A stretch of DNA of 64,000 nt from Candidatus Bathyarchaeota archaeon. Lineage in GTDB: Archaea > Thermoproteota > Bathyarchaeia > Bathyarchaeales > Bathycorpusculaceae. Of the stretch, positions 7,889 to 16,218 are shown one piece after another; the first letter of the stretch is position 1; each line of letters starts with the position of its first letter. The notes under the pieces are model-generated. The model did no database searches. It saw nothing but the letters and a program-made list of their open reading frames with translations, and was not told the origin of the DNA. The stretch lies in the NCBI GenBank assembly GCA_026014595.1, contig JAOZHY010000035.1:1-64000 (forward strand), read 5' to 3'. The position numbers and the translations under genes are program-made.

Positions 7889-8131
7889 TTACTCTTCGGG
7901 GACTTCGGGCTCTCCCTCGTCTTCTTTGGCTTTAAGGTTTAGTTTGTCTGGGCAGAGCTTGTATTTGCGGGCGTTGGTGTCGACCATTTCGTTCTCGAAG
8001 AGTTTGCGCAGTGACCGGAAAACTTTTTTGGGCGGCAGCCCTGTTTTCTCCGCGATTTCTTGTAGGGTTAATTCTTTGCTCTCTTTCAACGTAGCTATGA
8101 TTTGCTCGTCAACCTTGTTCAGCTTAACCAT
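7889..8131 (-). CDS. Winged-helix DNA-binding protein (80 aa)
   Basis: The central part DEQIIATLKESKELTLQEIA, EKTGLPPKKVFRSLRKLFEN and MVDTNARKYKL gives helix, helix, recognition helix and wing: a small winged helix-turn-helix. The C-terminus is acidic. I chose ATG 8131, preceded by AAGGAGA; the open frame extends 32 codons further but that part overlaps the promoter region of trmY. It is divergent from trmY with a spacer of about 140 nt. Target unknown. Confidence 0.65.
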   Translation of the reverse strand: MVKLNKVDEQIIATLKESKELTLQEIAEKTGLPPKKVFRSLRKLFENEMVDTNARKYKLCPDKLNLKAKEDEGEPEVPEE

Positions 8132-8269
8132 GCCTGATTTGTCTCCTTGTTCAGTGTTGGCTTGTATTTTGCGCGGGTTGGGTTTTTCAATTTTGCGGTA
8201 CGCACAAGCAGAATGGATATGGCTCATGCGCCGATTACCATTTAAGGTACAAACGCGAACCGTTTAATC

Positions 8270-8839
8270 ATGCCACGCGAGTTCATTCTCTTCTCACGCC
8301 AAGGCAGAACTGACCCCGCATTCACCAACCTGCACGATGCTGGGCGACTGGATATAGTTCACGAATGCATAGTTGCAGGGCTCTTCCTATCCCACGGCAT
8401 CCGCAAAAACGTCACATTCCACGCTGTCCTCAACGGACCCCCCAACCCACCGTTGCACATAGAAATCAGGGGTGAAGCCCTCCACGATGCTCGAACAGAC
8501 ATCGCCACGTGGCAAAGTATCCTAAAAAAAGCCATAGCAGGCAAACAACACCCCGGCATAGCCGTGGACAAAACAGGCTTCGAAGCACTCGTAAAAGCTA
8601 AAGCGCAAAACAGCCGCGTCTACGTGCTTGAAGAAGGCGGGAAAAACGTGGCAGACATTGACCTTGCGGAGCCAGCTGTGTTCATCCTCGGCGACCAGGT
8701 AGGCTTGCCCAAAAAAGCCGAAGTCTATGCGCTGCGGTACGGCGAAAAAATCAGCCTCGGAAAACAACCCTACCTCGCCGCCCACTGCATAACCATACTC
8801 AACTACCTGCTTGACCGCCAGCCTAAACCTGACTTTTGA
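8270..8839 (+). CDS. trmY: TrmY, tRNA pseudouridine(54) N1-methyltransferase
   Basis: Begins MPREFILFSRQGRTDPAF and continues NLHDAGRLDIVHECIV, LFLSHGIRKNV and NGPPNPPLHIEI, the archaeal SPOUT-class TrmY (DUF358) pattern. HCITILNYLLD near the C-terminus contributes to the knotted AdoMet site. TrmY converts pseudouridine 54 in the T-loop to N1-methylpseudouridine, the archaeal counterpart of ribothymidine. A TTTAA box about 30 nt upstream of the ATG suggests a leaderless mRNA. It is convergent with thiL, the two overlapping by 17 nt. Confidence 0.92.
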   Translation: MPREFILFSRQGRTDPAFTNLHDAGRLDIVHECIVAGLFLSHGIRKNVTFHAVLNGPPNPPLHIEIRGEALHDARTDIATWQSILKKAIAGKQHPGIAVDKTGFEALVKAKAQNSRVYVLEEGGKNVADIDLAEPAVFILGDQVGLPKKAEVYALRYGEKISLGKQPYLAAHCITILNYLLDRQPKPDF

Positions 8840-9851
8840 AGTGCTCCCAGCCGCGTGCCTCAATCACCCGCTTCGCTCCGTTCACGTCCAGTAGCACTTG
8901 CCGGTCCCGCGTCGCTTTTCCAACAGGCAGCAAGCAGCCTCCTGCGGCTTCCACAGCCGTTTCCGCCTCAACCCATAGTTTAGGCTTAACCGTGACTACA
9001 AGTTCATACTCTTCGCCGCCGTAAAGCGCCAGCTCCATCGCGTCCAGTCCGTTAAATTCGGCGAAGCACTTCACTTCATGGGCAATCGGCAGGCTGTTGA
9101 CCAGAAAACCCACTCCGCTCATTCTCGACAACTCGTGCAGGCTCCACGCAAGTCCGTCGCTGCTGTCGATAGAAGCGGAAACCGCGCCGGAACCGCTCAA
9201 AGCCAAGCCCTCTTTTAACCGAGCCGTGGGCATGCAAACCGCTCTCAACAGCACTTCACGCAGTTCCCTCGACGCCGCGTAACCATCCAGAAGCAGCCGT
9301 AGCCCCGCAGCTGTCTTGCCGAAAAAACCCGTGACCGCCACGATGTCACCTGGCTTGGCGCCGCTCCGCAGCATCAACGCCTTCTTCTGGGCTGTGCCGA
9401 AAAGCGAAATCGCAATGACCAGGTCGGAGGCTTCGCCGGTGTCGCCGCCGATGATGTACGCGCCGTGTTCTCGTGCGCCAGAGTTGAGTCCACGCGCAAT
9501 TTCCTCCACGTCCTTCCGCATGAAGCCTCTGGGCAATCCGAGCGAGACCAGCGCAGCCATTGGTTTGACGCCTTTGGCGGCGAAGTCGCTGATGTTCATG
9601 ACCACTGCTTTCCGCGCAGCCTGCCACAAGCTCATCCCGCGAGGCACATCCGTCTTACCTATGAGCATGTCCGTTTTTAACACGGCAACATGCCCGCCGC
9701 CAAGGTTGACCGCGGAAACGTCATCTCCGAACGGCACTGGTGCGTTGGGCATGGCGTCTAGGCGGGCGCGGATAAGCTGGATTATTTTGTGTTCACCCAG
9801 CTCCTGGCTTGTGTCCTCTGGGCTGGTTTTTTCAGGTTTCAGTTTTCGCAA
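8823..9851 (-). CDS. thiL: ThiL, thiamine-monophosphate kinase (342 aa)
   Basis: AIR-synthase-like ATP enzyme that phosphorylates thiamine monophosphate to the pyrophosphate. Motifs: GEHKIIQLI at the start, PFGDDVSAV, KTDMLIGKTDVPRGMS and MNISDFAAKGVKPMAAL (Mg-ATP site), GGDTGEAS and IDSSDGLAWSL. The frame is open to 9992, but a TTG at 9851 preceded by GGAGGACCCCAACG fits family length and gives a good ribosome-binding site, so I place the start there. It overlaps the 3' end of trmY, tail to tail. Confidence 0.92.
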   Translation of the reverse strand: MRKLKPEKTSPEDTSQELGEHKIIQLIRARLDAMPNAPVPFGDDVSAVNLGGGHVAVLKTDMLIGKTDVPRGMSLWQAARKAVVMNISDFAAKGVKPMAALVSLGLPRGFMRKDVEEIARGLNSGAREHGAYIIGGDTGEASDLVIAISLFGTAQKKALMLRSGAKPGDIVAVTGFFGKTAAGLRLLLDGYAASRELREVLLRAVCMPTARLKEGLALSGSGAVSASIDSSDGLAWSLHELSRMSGVGFLVNSLPIAHEVKCFAEFNGLDAMELALYGGEEYELVVTVKPKLWVEAETAVEAAGGCLLPVGKATRDRQVLLDVNGAKRVIEARGWEHFKSQV

Positions 9852-9996
9852 CGTTGGGGTCCTCCAGCGAAAAAATTGATACGCGACTGCTGCTATTTTT
9901 AGGCGAGTTTCGCCTTTTAAGATTGGCGCTGCAGCGCTGTTGGGTTCCGAAGATTTAAAAATGGGTTTGCGCCAGTGGTTTAGCGGTTGCACAAGT

Positions 9997-10070
9997 GCCT
10001 CGATAGCTCAGCCAGGTAGAGCGGCTGCCTCGTAAGCAGCAGGCCGCGGGATCAAGGCCCGCTCGAGGCT
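9997..10070 (+). tRNA. tRNA-Thr (anticodon CGT)
   Basis: Acceptor GCCTCGA/TCGAGGC, D stem GCTC/GAGC with A14 and GG, anticodon stem GCTGC/GCAGC with loop CTCGTAA (anticodon CGT), T stem GCGGG/CCCGC, discriminator T. CCA is not encoded (TTTCC follows). The T-loop is ATCAAGG, so position 54 is A instead of the usual T; trmY, which acts on pseudouridine 54, lies about 1.2 kb away. Confidence 0.93.
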
Positions 10071-10195
10071 TTTCCGTGTTTGATGGTTGTTTTGAGGGTT
10101 GTGTAGTTGTGTTGTTCTTGTGGTCAGAAAAGTTTATTAAATCTCGCTATTACCGATAGACGTGCTTGAAAGGTTGAGAGGTAGGTGGATGCGGG

Positions 10196-10534
10196 TTGCC
10201 TTTGTTCCGCGGGCATGGAAACCATGACGAGAAACTTAGATGCCCCTACGAAGGCTGCGAGAAAACCTTTGAAAAACCAACCGTCCTGACGGATTCCTCG
10301 ACGATTCCGCGTCAGTCATACTACGCGTGTCCGCACTGCATGTCCAAGCTGGAAATCACAACCGATGGCAAGAAAATCTTGGGTGTGAAAGCAAGCGAGT
10401 ACCCGAAAGTTTTTGATTCACCAGCGAAGTGCGCGCATTTCTTCGGGTTTCTGCATGCACTGCCAGAGGGCGCGCCGCTGCCTGACGAATGCCTCATTTG
10501 CCCGAAGGTGCTACAGTGCAACCTGCGCAAATAA
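10196..10534 (+). CDS. Zinc-ribbon protein (112 aa)
   Basis: Cysteine pairs CPYEGCEKTF (residues 16-25), ACPHCMSKLEI (about 44-54), CAHFFGF and CLICPKVLQC at the C-terminus suggest two zinc sites. The start is TTG 10196 (TTGCCTTTG), preceded by GAGAGGTAGGTGG. A TTTATTAAA stretch near 10131-10139 is a possible TATA region. It is probably a small nucleic-acid-binding or structural zinc protein; no specific family is recognised. Confidence 0.6.
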   Translation: MPLFRGHGNHDEKLRCPYEGCEKTFEKPTVLTDSSTIPRQSYYACPHCMSKLEITTDGKKILGVKASEYPKVFDSPAKCAHFFGFLHALPEGAPLPDECLICPKVLQCNLRK

Positions 10535-10612
10535 GGCTAACATCCTTGACGAATCGGCTTTCTCTTCTTCGTTTTCCGAATTATCCAAAATGCAGATTCC
10601 AGATTCATACAA

Positions 10613-10620
10613 TATAAATA
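10613..10620 (+). promoter_or_regulatory. TATA box of the pilin gene
   Basis: TATAAATA about 44-51 nt upstream of the pilin ATG at 10664; initiation near 10643 would give a short leader carrying AAGGTAAAC as a ribosome-binding site. Confidence 0.55.
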
Positions 10621-10663
10621 AACTAAACAGCTACCATGCCACAGCAAAGAAGGTAAACAAAAC

Positions 10664-11107
10664 ATGCCAACCCGAAAACTCTTCCACCAGAAAAAAGCCA
10701 TATCCCCCATACTAGCCACACTGCTGCTTATAGTCATAGCTGTTGCAGCCATAGTCGTGACGTACGCGTGGATAACCACGTACATGGGCAGCACAACCCA
10801 AAACGCAGGTTTCATCCCATACAAAGCAAACGTCAACTTCTTCAAAGACGGAGAAACAGAAAAGATAACTATTGACATCGGCAACTCGGGAAACGCTAAC
10901 GGCGAAATAATTCAAGTCTACATAGGCGAATCAGCAACAACGGCGACCAGCCAAACCACAACTCCCGCCACTCCGATACCAGTCACCGCAGGCTCCATCG
11001 CCAGCTTCAACGTAACCTATCCTTGGACACCTGGAAAAACCTACTACTTCAATATAGTGCCCAAAAGCGGAGCGGCATACTCATTCCAAGAACAAGCCCC
11101 ACAGTAA
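10664..11107 (+). CDS. Archaeal type IV pilin-like secreted protein (147 aa)
   Basis: N-terminus MPTRKLFHQKKAISPILAT followed by a hydrophobic helix is a class III signal peptide: cleavage is expected just before AISPILATLLL, leaving the hydrophobic helix to pack the pilus core. This is the archaeal pilin N-terminal domain (DUF1628 type). The rest is a beta-rich Thr-rich head of about 100 residues with few charges. The prepilin peptidase gene follows 88 nt downstream, so the two probably work together at the membrane. Confidence 0.85.
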   Translation: MPTRKLFHQKKAISPILATLLLIVIAVAAIVVTYAWITTYMGSTTQNAGFIPYKANVNFFKDGETEKITIDIGNSGNANGEIIQVYIGESATTATSQTTTPATPIPVTAGSIASFNVTYPWTPGKTYYFNIVPKSGAAYSFQEQAPQ

Positions 11108-11195
11108 CCTCCTCTTTCTCGCAACACCCAACCCGAAACTGAAGGCAATTTTTAATTGCCCAAAACCACAACCAGAAAACTGAAAGGCGCCGAAC

Positions 11196-12008
11196 ATGCA
11201 GACACTCTTCGCAGCCGCACGCGTAACCCTCACGTTAGGCTTCCTTCTCTACGCTTCATGGAGCGACTACAAAACCCGAGAAGTAACCAACCGCGTCTGG
11301 ATACTCTTCGCACCCATCGCACTCGCGCTGTCGCTGACTGAACTGCTCCTCTATAGCCCACAAAACTTGCCCTGGTATGGGCTAAGCTTCGGCGTAACCG
11401 CGGGCTTCGCACTGCTGCTTTTCTACGCTGGCGGGTTTGGAGGCGCTGACTCAAAAGCGTTCATGTGCATTGCCCTCGCGCTACCCTTCTTCCCGGAAAC
11501 GCTTTTCCAGCCTCTTCTAGACGGCGGCGTCTCGCCGCTGGCGCGGAACATCTTCCCCTTCACCATCCTCAGCAACAGCATCCTCGTCGCAGCCGCAAGC
11601 GTAATCGTGATGCTCCTGCGCAATGCTAAGTGGCGCATAACCACGGGCAAGAAACTTTTCGAAGGCACACTTGCCTCGGAGTCTGCGGGGAAAAAAATCC
11701 TTGTGCTGATAACCGGATACAAGATGCCCATCGCTAAGCTGAGGGAGAAATGGCATGTTTACCCGCTTGAAGATGTGGAAGAAGACGGTGAGAACCCGCC
11801 GAAAAGAAAGCTCCTAATCGTGCCTCGTGACGAGGGAAGAAACGACGTAGTTGAGCGCTTATCTCGCGCTGCTGAGGCTGGAAAAATTGACTCGCATGTG
11901 CTGGCGACGCCAGGGTTGCCCATGCTCATATTTGTCACTGTCGGCTTAGTCTTGGCGCTAGTGTTCGGCGACATCGTTTGGCTGGCAATCCGCTTTTTCC
12001 TAGGCTAA
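11196..12008 (+). CDS. Archaeal prepilin peptidase (FlaK/EppA-like, 270 aa)
   Basis: Membrane aspartyl protease that removes class III signal peptides. The first catalytic Asp is in YASWSDYKTREVTNRVW (about residue 24) and the second in GFGGADSKAF (about residue 86), the GxGD-type motif. Hydrophobic helices flank both, and one more helix closes the C-terminus. A hydrophilic segment of about 80 residues (150-230) lies before the last helix and is probably cytoplasmic. Pairing with the adjacent pilin gene fits the function. Confidence 0.85.
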   Translation: MQTLFAAARVTLTLGFLLYASWSDYKTREVTNRVWILFAPIALALSLTELLLYSPQNLPWYGLSFGVTAGFALLLFYAGGFGGADSKAFMCIALALPFFPETLFQPLLDGGVSPLARNIFPFTILSNSILVAAASVIVMLLRNAKWRITTGKKLFEGTLASESAGKKILVLITGYKMPIAKLREKWHVYPLEDVEEDGENPPKRKLLIVPRDEGRNDVVERLSRAAEAGKIDSHVLATPGLPMLIFVTVGLVLALVFGDIVWLAIRFFLG

Positions 12009-12015
12009 AAAATGC

Positions 12016-12249
12016 TTAGAGCTGCTGCTGAACGTAGTCTTTGCTACGTTTCGAGTAGGATATTGAAGCAGCCGCCATTAAAACTGATCCGAAGCCAAGT
12101 GATGTAAACGCGTAGCCTCTGTAGGGGTAGCTGAAACTTAGGCTAAGCGAGACTTCTTGACCTGCTGGTTGGTAGGAGTAGAAAAACGCGCTCAAGGCAA
12201 AAAGCACAATTGCCGTTACTAGCAAACAGATTTCAGTCTTGAACTTCAT
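12016..12249 (-). CDS. Small two-helix membrane protein (77 aa)
   Basis: Starts MKFKTEICLLVTAIVLFALS with one hydrophobic helix, then a short external loop rich in Tyr/Ser, then a second helix (FTSLGFGSVLMAAASISY) and a basic tail. I chose ATG 12249, preceded on its strand by GAGGGGAATTCA; seven extra upstream codons are possible. Function unknown. Confidence 0.55.
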   Translation of the reverse strand: MKFKTEICLLVTAIVLFALSAFFYSYQPAGQEVSLSLSFSYPYRGYAFTSLGFGSVLMAAASISYSKRSKDYVQQQL

Positions 12250-12343
12250 TGAATTCCCCTCCCGACTCACGTTCTTCTCAGTTTTTGAATAGGGTCTGAG
12301 GTTATAATCGGAAAGGTTATTTTAGCTTTGCGGAAAATAGGTT

Positions 12344-13441
12344 GTGCAGGTGCGTCCGGTGATGTTGGCAGGCTGCAAAAACGAGCTGCTGAGGTTTCTG
12401 AAAGAGGAACCTGAGAGGCTCGAAGTTGTGGTTCTGCCGGACTTTTTCCTTGACAGAATAGTAAGCCTAGACTGTGACATGGCACGTTTTTCCTCGATGA
12501 TTGCGGAAGTGGCTTATCGAAAAGGCGGCAGTATAGATGGCATATCCCAAAATGACATCAGGGGTGGAAACGCGATAAACACGGCTTCCGCGTTAGCCAC
12601 ATTGGGCGCCGAGGTGACGCCGATAGTCTGCGCTGACAAGCTGGGTCTGCAGCAAATAAAATTTCATCTTGGACGGTACGGCGTTGATTTTTCTCACGTG
12701 AAAATCGTTGAGAAAGCCTCAGTAACGACGGCGCTGGAGCTAAAAACCAAGAGCGGAACAGTCAATGTCATGCTCCGAGACGTGGGCAGCCTCGCCGAGT
12801 TTGGCCCTTCCAGCCTAACTGACAGCGACTACGCGGTGATTGAAAACGCGGATTACGTTTGCGTTTTTAACTGGGCGGGAACCAAAAAATTCGGGACTAA
12901 ACTCGCTGAAGACGTGTTTCGAAGGGCAAAAACGAAAGGCAAAGGCAAGACTTACTGCGACACAGCAGACCCCGCGCCTAATATTGCTGAAATTCCTGAA
13001 CTGATGGAAAAGGTGATCAAATCAAAGCAACTGGACGTTTTAAGTTTGAACGAGAACGAGGCAGTCACCTATGCGGCGCTGCTGAGCAGCGAGATAAGCG
13101 AACAGCGTGGTCGATTGCCACTTGAAGAGTTAGCTGAGAAAGCAGCCCAGGTCTTGGCGCAGCAGTTATCTGCGAGAATTGACTTGCACACTACAAGCTT
13201 CTCAGCCACATTCGATAGAAAGCACGAGGTTAAGGTGCCTGCGTTCAAGGTAGAAGCGTTGAGGGCAACGGGGGCGGGTGACGCTTGGAACGCGGGAAAC
13301 ATCCTAGGCGACGCAGGTGGGCTGTCGCACGAGTGCCGGTTGGCTTTGGCAAACGCTGTTTCCGCCTGTTACCTCTCTGACCCCTCAGGCATGCATCCGA
13401 CACGACAGAAGCTTGCAAGGTTTATTGAACGGGCGCTGTGA
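12344..13441 (+). CDS. PfkB/ribokinase-family carbohydrate kinase (365 aa)
   Basis: GGNAINTASALATLG near residue 83 is the first PfkB signature and ATGAGDAWNAG near residue 308 the second, with the catalytic Asp in GAGD. The enzyme transfers phosphate from ATP to a sugar, nucleoside or similar alcohol; the substrate cannot be assigned. The N-terminus is about 40 residues longer than in minimal kinases. The start is GTG 12344, or ATG 12362. It ends 2 nt before the convergent stress-protein gene. Confidence 0.85.
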   Translation: MQVRPVMLAGCKNELLRFLKEEPERLEVVVLPDFFLDRIVSLDCDMARFSSMIAEVAYRKGGSIDGISQNDIRGGNAINTASALATLGAEVTPIVCADKLGLQQIKFHLGRYGVDFSHVKIVEKASVTTALELKTKSGTVNVMLRDVGSLAEFGPSSLTDSDYAVIENADYVCVFNWAGTKKFGTKLAEDVFRRAKTKGKGKTYCDTADPAPNIAEIPELMEKVIKSKQLDVLSLNENEAVTYAALLSSEISEQRGRLPLEELAEKAAQVLAQQLSARIDLHTTSFSATFDRKHEVKVPAFKVEALRATGAGDAWNAGNILGDAGGLSHECRLALANAVSACYLSDPSGMHPTRQKLARFIERAL

Positions 13442-13443
13442 AA

Positions 13444-13932
13444 TCAATTCTTTTTCTTAACGATTAATACAGAGCGCTTGCTGTGATGCACAACATGCTC
13501 CGAGACGCTCCCTAATAACACGTTTGCTAATTTTCCTTGACCTTTATTGCCCATAATTATCAGGTCAGCATCGATTTCATCAGCATATTTGACAATCTTA
13601 TCAGGTGGGTTTCCGTGAAGTATTTTCGATTCAACCAGTATTCCTGAATCTGGTTTAAAATTAGAATCAATCAGTTTGTTGTGTAGATTTTGAAATTCTT
13701 TCTCTTTCTCGTTCAAATACTCCGAGCTGAATTCTCCTTCTGAAGCCACCAGTGAAGGAATTGGGACAACGCTTAGAAAAACCACATTCGCCTTCTTTTC
13801 AAGAGCCACTTTCGCCGCTTCTTCCGCAACAGTCTTGGCGTACTCGGAATTATCAACAGCAACAAGTATCCAAGTTTTGCCTTGTTCCTTCGTTTGCTTT
13901 TCTTCCTGTTTTCGATTTTTCGTATTATTCAT
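13444..13932 (-). CDS. Universal stress protein, UspA family (162 aa)
   Basis: After a Lys/Gln-rich tail of about 19 residues, WILVAVDNSEYAKTVAEEA opens the Usp fold. The C-terminal MGNKGQGKLANVLLGSVSEH is the ATP-binding G-x2-G-x9-G-S type motif, so it belongs to the nucleotide-binding branch. Its start lies 17 nt downstream of the antiporter stop, so the two genes form an operon; Usp domains often regulate CPA2 antiporters, which fits. Confidence 0.88.
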   Translation of the reverse strand: MNNTKNRKQEEKQTKEQGKTWILVAVDNSEYAKTVAEEAAKVALEKKANVVFLSVVPIPSLVASEGEFSSEYLNEKEKEFQNLHNKLIDSNFKPDSGILVESKILHGNPPDKIVKYADEIDADLIIMGNKGQGKLANVLLGSVSEHVVHHSKRSVLIVKKKN

Positions 13933-13949
13933 ATGTAGTCACTTGCTAT

Positions 13950-15059
13950 TTATAACTTGGTTGGAACAAACCGTTTCGCAATCAAAGTAGGGACGACCGC
14001 GCTCAAGATGACTGCTGTGACGATGACCGAGAACTGCACATCTGAAAGGAACCCAAGCTGATGTCCAAGCGTCGCAGTAATGGTTCCGACTGTTAAGCCA
14101 GTACTGAAAAGCATTGTGGAAAACATTGGAGCTTCAGGAATCCATTTTTTGCAAAGTCCATAACAGCCGACAATTTTCGCTGCGAGTTTCGTTCCAAGCA
14201 GCCCAAAGACTAGGGCTAAATTAGCGATTACAGCAGGGACAGCGATCAGCATTCCTGCACGTATAAAGAAGGCTGGTGCAAGAAGGGCGAATGTCACAGT
14301 TCTTGTCTTTGACAGGATGTCTTGATGCTGTTGGATGGAACTGGCAAAGATCAAACCAAGCACAAAGGCTCCAAAAACCGCATGCAAACTAGCCTTATCC
14401 GCAAAGAAAGAAATGACAAGAAGCACCGCCAAGACTAGTCTTACCTCAATCTCGACCGCTCTTTTTCCGAAGCTTTGGACGACCCGCCTCAGCAGCCTTG
14501 GCACTATTGGAACCAGCGCAACCAAGACAGCTACAAAAGCCACGGTAACCCAGTCGAAGGTGGTCTGTATGAAGTTTATTCCAATAAGTGTCAAGATATC
14601 ATTGACAAATGTTACAGCAATTATGGTCTTGGCTGTTGGAGTCTTGATAAGCTCGTATTCTGAAAGAACAGCGTAGACCACTGCAACCGAAGTGGTCGTC
14701 AAAGCAAGACCCCCTGCAAGCCTAGCTTGCCAAGTCCAATCAGTGAAAATAGTGAGGACTCCGAGAATACCAATTAGGGGAGCGAGGAAAGCCATGGTGC
14801 CTATTCCCAAGCTTTCTCTGGCCTGTTTTCGAAGCAGAATGAATTCCACTTCGGCGCCCGCAAGGAAAGTCAGGATCAAACCTCCGAAGGTGCCTAGGAA
14901 ATCGAGCCATGGGTCAATCCCGATTCCTATAACATTTGCTATGACGACTCCTGCTCCGACTTCAAAGATGGAAGAGGAGATTCTTGTTTTAATGCCTACT
15001 ATTCCTGCGGTTACTACAGCTACAGCAACTATTGCAATTGAATAGAGATCTACTGCCAT
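13950..15059 (-). CDS. CPA2-type cation/proton antiporter (369 aa)
   Basis: Eleven or more hydrophobic helices spread over the whole protein. The pattern TTTSVAVVYAVLSE followed by TFVNDILTLIG matches helices 4-5 of the Kef/Nap-type Na+(K+)/H+ exchangers, with N-D in place of the D-D pair, usually a mark of electroneutral exchange. There is no cytoplasmic RCK/TrkA domain; the separate downstream Usp protein may take the regulatory role. A 25-nt motif shared with another gene lies 67 nt upstream of the ATG. Confidence 0.85.
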   Translation of the reverse strand: MAVDLYSIAIVAVAVVTAGIVGIKTRISSSIFEVGAGVVIANVIGIGIDPWLDFLGTFGGLILTFLAGAEVEFILLRKQARESLGIGTMAFLAPLIGILGVLTIFTDWTWQARLAGGLALTTTSVAVVYAVLSEYELIKTPTAKTIIAVTFVNDILTLIGINFIQTTFDWVTVAFVAVLVALVPIVPRLLRRVVQSFGKRAVEIEVRLVLAVLLVISFFADKASLHAVFGAFVLGLIFASSIQQHQDILSKTRTVTFALLAPAFFIRAGMLIAVPAVIANLALVFGLLGTKLAAKIVGCYGLCKKWIPEAPMFSTMLFSTGLTVGTITATLGHQLGFLSDVQFSVIVTAVILSAVVPTLIAKRFVPTKL

Positions 15060-15125
15060 TCGCTTATCCCTTCGTCATGTGCAACATTATGTTGTAGAGG
15101 CTATTGGCTTACCAGCCAAGGATAA

Positions 15126-15150
15126 GCGGTTAAAGGCGAGCCTCACCGCC
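15126..15150 (-). repeat. Shared 25-nt upstream motif, copy 1
   Basis: On the gene strand: GGCGGTGAGGCTCGCC followed by TTTAACCGC. It matches the copy at 20773-20797 in 24 of 25 positions and lies 66 nt from the antiporter ATG. The first 16 nt can form a GGCG/CGCC hairpin and TTTAA could act as a TATA-like element, so it may be promoter plus operator. Confidence 0.6.
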
Positions 15151-15225
15151 ACGATTTCCAAAAAGCACGTTGAATCTAATAAATAAACATTCCCTTTGAG
15201 TCGTGCCAGTTGCATTGAATCAGGT

Positions 15226-15642
15226 TTACAATAACTGGCGCAGTTCATCTAATTTATTTAGCAGTGATTGGACAAGGGGCTCAATCAACGCCTTGTTATC
15301 CTCGGAAAGTTCTCCATATGCCTTTAACCTATCGGGTTCTAAGTCTACTAAGATAACCCAAATTTCATTCAACGCTGCTGAAATCTCGGCTCTCAGTTTG
15401 ATCTCTTCTGTTTCCAATTTGAATGTCTCTTTCACCCGTTTGATTTCACTAAGCATGTTGCTTATCAAATCTATAATTTTTGGCTTTAATTTAGGTTTTA
15501 CATCATCCTTTCTGCGGTAAAGAATGGTTTGCTCGCTTGGTTTTCCCTCTTTCAAAACGCCTTCTATCCAACGTAGGTTACTTTCTATAACAAATAAACT
15601 GCTCGTCAATGCTCGTTCTTGACTCTCACTTAACTTGGTCAT
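15226..15642 (-). CDS. Hypothetical helical protein (138 aa)
   Basis: Almost entirely alpha-helical with regular heptad-like spacing (IIDLISNMLSEIKRVKETF, LEPDRLKAYGELSEDN). No Cys or His cluster, no signal peptide, no membrane helix. No family recognised. It lies 43 nt downstream of the Nudix gene in the same direction. Confidence 0.6.
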   Translation of the reverse strand: MTKLSESQERALTSSLFVIESNLRWIEGVLKEGKPSEQTILYRRKDDVKPKLKPKIIDLISNMLSEIKRVKETFKLETEEIKLRAEISAALNEIWVILVDLEPDRLKAYGELSEDNKALIEPLVQSLLNKLDELRQLL

Positions 15643-15684
15643 TTCTTACACCAGCGCGCCCATATTGACCCAGCTCGGATAGAT

Positions 15685-16152
15685 TCATAGAAGCTTCTTT
15701 CGTCTTTGGAACCATTTTGTTGATTTTTGCTTTCCGAAATCTTTGAGGATTGTCTTAAATACGCTGGGAATTTCGGAAGATTCGAGTGCTTCTTGAATGC
15801 TTATCCATTTATATGCAGTTGCTTCTTTGGAAAAGATTATTCTGCCACCAACAACTTTAGCTTCGTAGGCGATGATAATGTAATTTATTGGTTCACCCTT
15901 GTGGGTTAAGAAATCTTGGTATATCCCAATGAGCCTCGTTGAAGCGATCTTTAGTCCTGTTTCTTCTTCGATTTCGCGTGCAACCGTTTGCTCAATAGTC
16001 TCATCGGGCTTAACGTAGCCTCCGGGGAGAACCCACCAATTATGATAAGGTAAATCGCCTTCATACATCATGAGAACTTCGCCTTCGACTTCGATTATGG
16101 CACAAGCACTAATCAACACTCTGCCTTTGGCAACATCTTTCTCAGATATCAT
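15685..16152 (-). CDS. Nudix hydrolase (155 aa)
   Basis: The Nudix box is complete: GGYVKPDETIEQ, then TVAREIEEETGL, with the REUXEE core that binds Mg2+ (about residues 44-66). Nudix enzymes hydrolyse nucleoside diphosphates linked to another group; the preceding PYHNWWVLPGG is common in NDP-sugar or NTP pyrophosphatases, but the substrate cannot be assigned. ATG 16152 is the natural start. The gene follows the MFS transporter in the same direction. Confidence 0.88.
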   Translation of the reverse strand: MISEKDVAKGRVLISACAIIEVEGEVLMMYEGDLPYHNWWVLPGGYVKPDETIEQTVAREIEEETGLKIASTRLIGIYQDFLTHKGEPINYIIIAYEAKVVGGRIIFSKEATAYKWISIQEALESSEIPSVFKTILKDFGKQKSTKWFQRRKKLL

Positions 16153-16218
16153 CCTTTATCTCGCCATCCCATCTCGCTTTGATACATCTTCATCTATCCT
16201 CTTAACTTTTGTCTGTTA

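Noticed and set aside
9852-9992. Upstream extension of thiL
   Set aside because: A TTG with a strong ribosome-binding site at 9851 matches the family N-terminus; the extension runs toward the tRNA.
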